NCBI GenBank assembly: GCA_907165065.1
Contig: OU015541.1
Coordinates: forward strand, 12,205,001-12,269,000
Length of the DNA: 64,000 bases
From: Caprimulgus europaeus
Taxonomy: Eukaryota; Chordata; Aves; Caprimulgiformes; Caprimulgidae
Direction of reading: 5' to 3'
The notes under the pieces were generated by a model. It did not search any database, had not been told where the DNA came from, and saw only the letters and a program-made list of their open reading frames with translations. The translations under genes and the position numbers were made by a program. Position 1 is the first letter of the stretch. The number at the start of each line of letters is the position of its first letter. Below are positions 55,520-64,000 of this stretch, in pieces.

Positions 55520-57515
55520 ACAGAAAATACAGCTCAGCAATGATCAGGTGAAAACCCCCCTGGCAAGAGGAGTTTATTTGTAAACTGTGACTTGTTCCTG
55601 GGGGAGTACCAAAACAGCTGCACAGTGTAATAAAGATAAAAAGCACACAGAACAAACAAGTCGATTTTTACATACATTCAAACACTGCAGAACACAAGTT
55701 CTTAACAACACAACTCGAGATTGGCTTTGAAGGCAGATCTTGGCTCCCTCTGCAAATTGCTCCACTCTTGGTGTTCCAGCTGCAGGGGCCAGGCAAGAAA
55801 ATATCTTAACTTTTTAAACAAGTGCAGACAGAGCTGCTTTTTTTTTCTCCCCACCTGCACCTCCTTGTACATCTGCTTTCCAGCCTTAGGGAGGGAGTGC
55901 CTTATTGAAACCCAAGCTCCAAAGTAGCTAAGCCTTTTTGTCCATGTAGATTTCAGAGATAAAAATGACAAAATTAAATGTGTTGCTGTCTACACTTCAG
56001 TTGCAGCCTTGCTGAGTTTTAGATATTTTTCTGTCACTCACTTGTTGCTGTTTATGGGATATTCAGGACAGCAGCTGCAATGTGCCATCTACTGGACACG
56101 GGTGCCCATAAATAAGAAAATACATCACGCAGACTGATTTGACCTGGCAGAATTCAGTCTGGTTGGTCACTGAAGTGCTGGGATGCAGATCTAAAGAATA
56201 ACAGTATAGATCAGAGCTCAGAAGGAGAAGCCACACACCGCTCAACTAAGTGATCCAGCAAGCACAAACACACAGAGGACAGCTCAAAAATATTCAGGTA
56301 ATGTCTCCACAAAGCAACTTAACCTGAGATCCATTTAATATTGAAAGTAAAGTATTTTCAAAAACTAGAGTGGCACTTCACCCCCTGAAACCAAGTTAAT
56401 AGTGGATAAAGGATAAACAGAGCAGGAAACAGAATATTTCAGATAGGACAGTTTAAAGAGAAAACCACTTACTTGTACAATAATATTACCAAACATAACC
56501 CATAACATTTCATAGTGCATTTGTCAGTTTACTTTTGAGAGGGGGCTTTGTCATGTGCCCTCAGTAATTCTCTCCTCTAAGTTCACTCCAAAGGAAGCTA
56601 CTTACAGGTCTCTGAACAGAAGAAAGATGGTTCAGACATTCCTAGACCAAGCCAGAATCAGAACCTCATTTTACAGTGCTAAGATAAAGAGTCATAATTC
56701 TGTGTAACAAGTTGCACAAGTTCTTTGAAGTCATCCCAAAAGAGAAGTACAACAGGGATGCTGCAGCAAGACACTGAACTCCACTGAACTCCAGATACCA
56801 CCTCATCTTCCCCTCACAAGCACAAAACCACAACCATTCAGCAACACATTCCCATTAATAGCCTTACAGGTCCAATATATCCAGCTTTTCTTTCTAAATA
56901 CTAGAAACATTTGCATCAGGACTGTACTCAAGACGGGTACAGCTGGTTTGGAGTGCTAAGTTGCTACTTCTTAGTCTTGATTTTGAAAAGATGCTCTTCT
57001 AAGGATGTATATATATACACACACTTCTATAGATATATATGTATCTACACAAAGGCATGATCAAACTGAAGAGCTAGTTAGCTCACTCCATTTAAACAAT
57101 GGAAAAAGGACATTACTGAAGATCAGAACTGCTACAACAGACCCTTCACAACTTCAGTGGAAGAGTAATATGTATATCTCTGCAGTCAGACTTAGAATAA
57201 GATAAGCTTTATGGCTCTTCATAAAAGAAGTTGTTTCCTCTCATGCCAAAAAATAAAGTAGAAATAAAAGCCAATATTAAAAAGAAAAAAAGGTATACCT
57301 TGATGTAAGCTAAATCTCCAAAGTCACTCTGAGCAAGGTCAGTCTGACTCAGATTTTTCCAAATTTACATAAACTAAAGCCAGAGCATTGGCAACCCTAG
57401 AAAGCAGTAGTACTGAGTTTACTTTTCAGGTTAAACATACAGGATTAAAATGAACCTTCACCACTAATGCATAGAAGAGGAACATTCAAGTAGTTACAGT
57501 ATGAATAAACCCCTC
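55520..57515. other. Spacer between the two FAM83D copies
   Basis: About 2 kb with no coding exon recognised. It contains a CTCF-like core at 56,083-56,095, listed separately, and a short TA/CA-rich run near 57.0 kb. Otherwise I see nothing notable. Confidence 0.6.
56083..56095 (-). promoter_or_regulatory. Candidate CTCF core between the FAM83D copies
   Basis: The minus strand reads GTGTCCAGTAGATGGCACA around this core, an excellent fit to the degenerate CTCF consensus. It lies about 1.06 kb upstream of the FAM83D-like ATG and could insulate the two tandem genes from each other. Confidence 0.45.
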
Positions 57516-57519
57516 TTTT

Positions 57520-57525
57520 TTTATT
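57520..57525 (-). terminator. Candidate FAM83D polyadenylation signal
   Basis: AATAAA on the minus strand about 155 bases after the FAM83D stop codon. Another AATAAA overlaps the stop codon itself (57,682-57,687) and is too early to be used normally. Confidence 0.35.
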
Positions 57526-57678
57526 GCTTAAATTGCATAGTATAAAACAAAGTGCCGGAGAGTGATGTACACACGTATTAAAAATGTAAAAGTGCTGGGA
57601 GGAAGTGGACGAATCAGCAGGTACAAAGTGACTGCAATTTGAGACTGGAGCTTTTGTGTCCTGCATTCAGTGCAGTAA

Positions 57679-58633
57679 TCATTTATTCAGAGAAAAGAGT
57701 GAAACATCTCGGAGGCTGCGCAGGCTGGCGCTGAGGTCACGCCGCTGCTTCAGATTGCACCTGCCAGTGTATTGGGGCACGTAGCTTGGAGGAACACGAC
57801 CCCTCCGGGACAGGATATCCACCATGTGGCTAAGCTTCGACCTGATAGTGGAGTAGTGGAATTGCCTCTCTTTATGCAGTTTCTGGAAATATTCTGCCCT
57901 GTGACTGCTAGAATATTCAAAGGACCGGAGAGAAGACAGTGAGCCAGTAGAGCTCGCAAGAGAGCACTGGGACGACGACGAAGACAGCGAGCGCAGACTA
58001 GAATTTGATACAGCCTTTCCCACCAGAGAAGAGCCTTCTTTTGACAATTTTCTGTGAAGCAGGGGTGTTTCTGTGTACTCATCCTCCTTCGTCTGTGTCA
58101 CTGCAGTCTTCAGCAGAACCGAAGTCTGAGTGCCTGTCATTCTAGCAGTGACAGAAGCCTGAGTGCCAGTTTCTGCTGTGGCAGCACTGGTCTGCGTGGC
58201 AGCGTTACACACGGTCACTGCAGGCTTCTCTTCCCAGGGGCCTGTTTGAGTCGATGCACTTCTCCGTTCCACTATGGCCTCTCGATCGCTGAACCACTCC
58301 TCCTCACAGAGACAAGAATGCCCCAGGTTACAAGGTCTGCCTCCAGGAGTATCTTCAGCCTGATCTAGTTCTTTCAACGGTTTCTTTGGAGTACTAGCCA
58401 ATCTGGCAAATTCAGCTCTCAAGTTGCCTTCCACAGTATATTCTTTAGGGGACTCTATCCTGTTCACCAGGTGATCAAATGTCCCACTGTTCCTGCAGCT
58501 GGACAGCCATTTAGGGCTGATGGGCATCGACTGGGCATAAAGAATCCTGAACTGGAGGTCAAACTGTTCAACCACTTGACCTGACAATAGCAGCAAGTTA
58601 CTGCTGTTCAGCTTCCCGTCAGACCACGTGAAA
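57679..58633 (-). CDS. FAM83D: FAM83D coding exon 4 (terminal)
   Basis: The acceptor aatag|T completes Ser250. It encodes [12 protein letters not shown], the FDLQF motif and the whole C-terminal tail with TQT repeats, ending VSLFSLNK and TGA. The tail is complete, unlike in the tandem copy. Confidence 0.95.
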
Positions 58634-61600
58634 CTATTGAAAACAAACCAAGATTCACAGTTAATCGAGTGTATTTCAACATATACAGTTACCAAGACTC
58701 AGAAGTGCTGTGCATAACAAAGGTATAAAGTTGATAAAGACAATTCACTCTGTTCTTCAGGCTCTATTTAGCCATGGCCAAGTGCTTTGCTAGCAACAAA
58801 TTGTGTAAACCAGTTTTCCAAAGCTTTCTCCAGTTTTGTGTTAGTTGCACTTAGACTCAGCTAGTCCACTTGCCACTGGCATTCATTAACCCTTGGCAAA
58901 CAACAAAATTAACACATCCTTCTTGCAGGAACGCCCCCTTTCTACAGCTTCATCAGGCATCAGCAGACCCCAATACTTGCCTGTAGGAGCCTGTTGTCAC
59001 TCTAATGCCATCAATCAGCATGAACTTCTCATGGACTTTCCCAACAATTTTGGCACCTGACCTCATGTAGTATGTGTTCCCTGTGAGAGTTCGAACCCTT
59101 AGCAGCTGTTTCAGAAAAAAAAAAGAGAAAAAAATAACATCAGACTCAAGTTAAATTACAAAAAGTTTTGATTTCTACCTAAAGGCAGCTATGCACACTA
59201 TGGAAGATAAGAATTAAATGAACTTCCTTACATTGTTTGCATGTGAGTGTTACTAGTTACACAGTGCTAAATTTCTGGTAAATTAGGAAAGTCTGTGGAG
59301 AGAACAGCCAGTTCTAATTAACTACTGCCCATGAAGCTCAAGGTGTTTCCTCATCCAGAGGAACTCTCACTGGGGTGAACATAAGCCTGTCCAAAACATA
59401 ACACAGTCATGTCATCTTATATTCAGAAATACTAATTAAATCACCTGGGTCACATCATCCAAAACATTTTAAAATAAAGCAACTATGTATTAGGAAAGAA
59501 ATTAGATGGTACCAGAGCTATACCACCTTGAGCTTCCTGCATTTCTGTTTACCTTAGCAAGCAGTTCCTTGAGCCAAAGAATAAAGCTATTTAGACCTTG
59601 CAAAATTAAATGCCTGAAAATTGTTGCTTCTTCAGGACGGGGATGACTGCACACTCCAGCCAGCACACCGGGCTGTTGCACAATGGGGCTGCAGCTCCTA
59701 CATAGGGGTAATGTAGGGTAGGAGTAGATGTGCCTTTTCTGCATGGTTTTCACGGAGTTTGTGAGCAGTTTCACATGTTGGATTAGAGATTATACTGAAA
59801 CCATGTGATATTGAGCCTTGATCTTCAGGAGCTGAGAGATATTTGAGAAAACCCCCTTTTATATCAAACAGACAGGATGCTTCAGTTTTTCACCAGTCTG
59901 ATGTTTTATAAAAGGTTATCTTTGATATCCATAACTATAAACTGTAGCACAAAAAATAAAAGCAAACCACACCTATCCACATTTTGTACTTACACTTTCC
60001 TGCTCAGGACAAACCCCTAAGTTCTTGCACATTTCCAAGAAATGGGGTAGAAAGTCCTGGTCAAGAAGGATATAGACAGGGACTTTGTGGTTGTTATAGG
60101 CATCCTGAAGGTCACTGAAGATGTCAATATCTGTGAAGGAATCCATCACAAGGGCAATCACCTGGAAAAAAGTGACACTTATTCAAGGGCTTTATTTTAC
60201 ATACAGCCAGATCACTGCCTCCCCCAGCCATTTCTCCTTCTGCTATCGTCAAGGCCAGAAGCAAAGGTTTAGATAGAGTTTAGTTTCCTGCCTTACTTTT
60301 CTATTCTCTTTCTCTCACCATCAGATTATACAGCTGCTGCAGGTACCTGTCACCTGCCCTTATCAGACAGATAAGACATCCACACATTGCTTCAACGTGC
60401 CCAGGGCGTATGTGCATGCAACACAGCTGCTCTGCGTGTGGCATCGTCTGTATCAGAGGAAACATTTCCCACAAGAACAGGCTGAGTGGTGCATTCTCAC
60501 CTGTGCCCTGCTCCCCAAGGGACTGGCTCCATATGGATGGGTGCTCAGGTGTAACACACACAGGCACCCTGGTATTTCTAAAGTTACTTTATGCTAGTGC
60601 TCCTTATGTGTCTCTGCTTTTCTTCACCCTATCACTTGTCTAAGTGTCAAAGGAAGATAAAGAAAAATCAGATGGTTTTGACAAGACCAGATGTATAAGA
60701 AAATAACCCCTGAAAACAGAACAATTCACAGCAGACCTCTTGGAAACAACTGGTTCCTTCAAATGATGAGTTAATTAGCAGCACATTTGAGCTCTAATCC
60801 CAGAATTAGTAGCTGAAAAAGAAACACACTTTTACATAAAATGAGAAAAAGTATGTTTAGAGGAGAGAGAAAAATCCCTTCTCTATACTCATCCATTCAG
60901 GATAGGGGAGGCAAAATAACAAGTGTCCCCTTAAGCCACTGAAGCTAACTGCATTAGAGCAAGCTGAGAAGAAACTATACAGCATCTGAAGTTTTCCTGT
61001 TCCTCATGTTAACTTGAAGAACTCAGACACAATTGAGCAACATTCCACAGCATCTGATAGTAAATTATTGGGGGTCAATATTTATCTACCTTCATTCTCT
61101 GTCCACAAAAACCACACTGTGGACCAGGCAGGTACACAGCAGTGCAGGAACAGCTTGCCTGGCTCTTGGCATGGTGTGAGGGAAGGCATTTTGGCAGGAT
61201 GCTAGAAGCAAGAGCATTACAAACAAGTACAGCTTTTTGGAGAAATAGATATTTCACTGAGTTTACTCTTGTGACCAGACTGGTCTCATCTACCTAATAA
61301 GGATCTTTTCAGAACAGACCTTCTTCTGCAACCGTTTCTGGCAAGAAGCCCATCCTTCGTGTCATCCTCACACACACCCCAACCTTCTGCGCTCAGAAGC
61401 AGGCAGGGACGAGCTCAGTGGCTGATTCAGGGTGTGCCGAGCATGAGCACATGTTACACACAAAGCCAGGGGTTGCTTCACCTGGCCACCCCAGGAGGAA
61501 GCTCTACATTTAAATTTGAGCTAAACCAATGGAATGGCTGCTAACAAGAAGGGTGGTTCCCTCCTGGGAATTAGTTGGAGGCTATAAGCTCAGGTAACAC

Positions 61601-62768
61601 AATAAGTTACGGAGAACAGTTAGGAGTTACTACTCCGCGTGATTTTTAAGCCACGCTGTGTCAGATCAAAACCATTCACTCCCGTAGGAGGGAAGTGCTG
61701 CTAAGAGCAGGTCTGAACGTTACTTAGGGGTGATTTACCAGGAGAAAGAGGTGAAGGAGGGAGATATAATCACAGGGTTATCCCTGTAGATAACCTCCTT
61801 TTATAAGACAGACCTTCTTTTATGTCAGAAAAGGGACAGTAGGAGGTTTCTGTGTGTGAGTCCAGCTTATAGAGCACATCGGTGAGGAACCTGGCATAGG
61901 AAACCTTCCGCTTTGAATATGAGAAAGATCAGCTTGAAACCAGCAGGTGGTTTGGCCAGGAGCGGTTCTGCACGCAGCGCTGGGGAACAGGGAGCTCTTG
62001 GCCCACGACCTCTGGAGCAAAGCAACCGAGAAAGCGAGATCTCCCGGGTGTAGCGCACAGACAGACACTGTTAGGACGAGAACCAGGCGCTGTGCATTGG
62101 CGAGCTCGTCCTCCTAACGAGGCTGTCTGTCTTCACTCGACAGCGGTTTCAGAGCAGCCTGGCCTCGCTTAGTGCCACCCGAAGGAGATGGTCACTGATA
62201 CTGTGGCCGATTTTTGCTGCGGTCCCCTGACCCGCTCGGGACGGGCCCCGGGCAGATCGCCGCCGGCAGAGCCCGCAACCCCGGGACCAGCCGCCGCTGC
62301 GCAGTCACTGACCTGCCGGGCGGAGCGGATCTGCCGCCGCACCGCCTCCTTGCAGCCGTAGATGCTCTCCCCGCAGCCGGGCTGGAAGTGGGCCTCCACC
62401 CGCGTCAGCCCGCGGAACGCGCCGCTGGCGAAGCCCGGCCAGCCCAGCTCCAGCGCCGGCGGCTCCAGGTCCGAGCGCTCGGGGAAATAGGTGAGCGAGG
62501 ACTCGGCGTCGAGGGAGGCTCCGAGCGAGGACTCGGCCGCCGGGTCCGGGGCCGCGGCGGGCGGCAGGGCGCCCCGCGCGATGGCCTGCACCTCGGGCTC
62601 CGAGAGGAAGGGCAGCAGCTGCTCCCGCCGCAGGAAGACCCGCAGCGCCTCGGGGCCGCCCGCCACCAGCTCCTCCAGCGCCAGCCGCTGCGCCTCGCTG
62701 TACGGCCCGGGCGGCTGCGGCGGCCAGCGCCCGGCGCCCTCCTCCAGGAACTGGGAAGTGTTGGCCAT
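57679..62768 (-). CDS. FAM83D: FAM83D, mitotic spindle adaptor for casein kinase 1 (567 aa)
   Basis: This is the complete gene. Four coding exons (456, 168, 125 and 955 nt) join to 567 residues plus stop, close to the human protein of about 585. FAM83D (CHICA) localises to the mitotic spindle, brings CK1-alpha there, and works with HMMR and dynein light chain in spindle positioning; this is family knowledge. Seen here: a DUF1669 domain at about 20-310; HEKFMLID (233-240), an HxK(x)4D phospholipase-D-like motif; FDLQF (274-278), the CK1-binding F-x-x-x-F; a tail with TQT at 378, 396, 418 and 429 and TQA at 407; a serine-rich stretch (450-495); and [14 protein letters not shown] (504-517), matching the conserved C-terminal block. 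Intron 3 uses a GC donor. It lies immediately upstream of a truncated tandem copy and then DHX35. Confidence 0.96.
58981..59105 (-). CDS. FAM83D: FAM83D coding exon 3
   Basis: 41 codons plus two bases, [19 protein letters not shown] to IRVTTGSY, with HEKFMLIDG. The acceptor is aaacag|CTG. The donor is AG|GCAAGT, a GC donor otherwise fully consensus. Confidence 0.94.
59994..60161 (-). CDS. FAM83D: FAM83D coding exon 2
   Basis: 56 codons, [15 protein letters not shown] to VCPEQES. The acceptor is ttccag|GTG and the donor AGT|GTAAGT. Confidence 0.94.
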
Positions 62769-62816
62769 GGCGCGACCCGGCTCACCCCGGCCCCGCTCCG
62801 CGCCTTTATAGCAGCT
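62299..62816. repeat. Promoter/exon-1 homology tract, copy A
   Basis: Partner of 54,556-55,073. The tract covers the TATA-like box, the short leader, all of exon 1 and 14 bases of intron 1. Sequence on both sides is unrelated between copies. Confidence 0.9.
62313..62768 (-). CDS. FAM83D: FAM83D coding exon 1
   Basis: 152 codons, [15 protein letters not shown] to RQIRSARQ, with donor CAG|GTCAGT, phase 0. It includes [20 protein letters not shown], a FAM83D signature. Kozak context GCCATGG. Confidence 0.94.
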
Positions 62817-62821
62817 TTGAA
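62816..62821. promoter_or_regulatory. CHR-like cell-cycle element
   Basis: TTTGAA (TTCAAA on the gene strand), the core of the cell-cycle genes homology region that recruits DREAM/MuvB to mitotic genes, lies at the upstream border of the homology tract. The equivalent position in the truncated copy is GC-rich and lacks it. A hexamer occurs often by chance. Confidence 0.3.
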
Positions 62822-63204
62822 TCCAAACGGCGCCGCGCCGCCGCCGCCACTGGGGGAGCCGCGCCCCGCCCCGCGCCGCGGTTGGCTGCGGCGAAGGCGG
62901 CCCGGCCCTGCCCGGCACCGCCCCTCCAGGCCGGGCCTCCGCCTGAGGGAAGCAGTGGCATTCCGCGCGTTTCTGGTGCTGAGGGATTGCGCAACTCCGC
63001 TAGTGCCTGGCGCTCCCCTCCCCTCCTCAGGCCGCGGAAGCCCCTCTGGCTGAGGCGGCCGTGCCGGGCTGCCGGGCCTCCGCACCGAACCCTTTCCGTG
63101 CAGCCTCACGGCCGAGCCCAGCATCTCCACTCGCGGCAGAACCGGCCCCGTCCCTCTCCCCAGGCAGGTGCTTCCCCCTTCGCCCAGATCAAACCTCCCC
63201 CAGA

Positions 63205-64000
63205 GGGACTCTCTTCATGATGCGCCGTAACAAACGCCTCCAACACAGCATCATCCAGGAGCGGCTGTTGCTATTTTGTCCTTCCTGCTCGTCCCCAAGA
63301 GGAATCGCTGCCGCCAGCACAACAATAAAAAGTTCCACCCACCCACTGCCCGGATTTACTCTTCTAGACAATTCCTGGCAGTACTTAACGTCTGGAGGAG
63401 AGGCACAGACGTTTAGGGAGAGTCCCAAAATGTAAACCAATTAAATAAAAATCAGTGGCATTTGTTGTATTATTAAAAGAAATTTAATATAATTTTTAAA
63501 TTAAAAAATTCAATCTCTCTATTAAAGACACGGAGTCAGGTGCTAATACTGTCAGACATACCCTTTTGGCATGAGTTTTACATACAATTTAAGATTTTAT
63601 GCATTGCTTCAACATGTTAAGAAACCATCTTTTCATACTTACAGTAGCAATAAAGTCAATTCCATACAATATCAAATATCCTTTTTAAAAAAAAAAAAAA
63701 AAAGTTTTAAATATATTAGACTCTGATTGCCAAAATGCCATTTTATACACAAAGCTGCTAATACAATATACAGTTCTTACATTATTTTTTTTTCACATAA
63801 AATACATTTCATCAAGTTTTATTTGTACTTGGTTTACTACTGATCAATGGAATTACGAGTTATTGCAGAAGGCTTGCCATCACTTGTTAATATCCTGCAC
63901 ACGCAGCAGTCCCAGCGAGCTGCACCAGGGTGACCGACACCACTGAAGTCCATTCCCACACTGCAATCTATAGGCTGAAGACATAAAGGTGACAATATTA
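63205..64000. other. Non-coding flank upstream of FAM83D
   Basis: AT-rich after about 63.4 kb, with a 17-base A run at 63,687-63,703. No coding exon was found. In mammals PPP1R16B lies here on the same strand, so this may be its 3' UTR. An AATAAA on the minus strand at 63,818-63,823 is a possible end signal. That assignment rests on synteny only. Confidence 0.3.

Larger units (their letters stand above)
62150..63200. promoter_or_regulatory. CpG island and promoter of FAM83D
   Basis: A GC- and CpG-dense block across exon 1 and about 430 bases upstream. TATAAA on the minus strand at 62,805-62,810 lies 37 bases before the ATG, which would leave a very short leader if used. The long plus-strand frame here is an antisense artefact of composition. 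Confidence 0.75.

Noticed and set aside
62214-63053. 279-codon plus-strand open frame opposite FAM83D exon 1
   Set aside because: Antisense shadow in a CpG island without independent evidence.
63440-64000. Coding exon of PPP1R16B inside the window
   Set aside because: No frame on the minus strand resembles the protein; at most untranslated sequence lies here.

Overview
This window is vertebrate nuclear DNA, most likely from a bird. Three intron-containing genes lie on the minus strand. Retroposon fragments of the CR1 type, typical of birds and other reptiles, are recognisable: a clear one at about 47.5-47.9 kb and a 3'-end fragment near 30.6 kb. There is no bacterial or viral gene organisation. 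The long open frames seen in GC-rich stretches are by-products of CpG islands.

Layout from right to left, which is the direction of transcription. (1) 63.4-64.0 kb is AT-rich non-coding sequence. By synteny it may be the 3' UTR or flank of PPP1R16B. (2) 57.7-62.8 kb is a complete FAM83D gene: 4 coding exons, 567 codons, with a CpG-island promoter. (3) 51.3-55.0 kb is a second, tandem FAM83D-like gene with the same exon structure. It encodes only 361 residues because the C-terminal half is lost after a frameshift. (4) 18.9-48.6 kb is the complete DHX35 gene. All 22 coding exons can be joined in frame to exactly 703 codons plus stop, and every helicase motif is present. (5) 1 to about 17.2 kb is intergenic. 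It holds no recognisable gene but several stretches that look like candidate conserved regulatory elements. The order FAM83D then DHX35 on one strand is the same as in mammals, apart from the extra copy.

The most interesting signal is the FAM83D pair. Exon 1 plus about 45 bp of promoter and 14 bp of intron 1 form a gap-free 518-bp tract that is about 97% identical between the copies. It has sharp ends, one of them just beyond a TATA-like box. Exons 2-4 are old and diverged (exon 2 about 62% and exon 3 about 85% identical at protein level). This mosaic suggests gene conversion restricted to promoter and first exon. The downstream copy keeps the DUF1669 domain with the F-x-x-x-F motif linked to casein kinase 1 binding. 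It has lost the TQT-rich, serine-rich tail, has Arg in place of the His of the HxK(x)4D motif, and lacks a CHR-like element found beside the intact copy. Both copies share a non-canonical GC-AG intron.

How the genes relate: FAM83D is a mitotic-spindle adaptor that brings CK1-alpha to the spindle. DHX35 is a spliceosome-associated DEAH-box helicase. They are neighbours by old synteny and not members of a pathway. Exon coordinates were derived by hand translation, splice signals and phase; UTR ends and regulatory calls are weaker.
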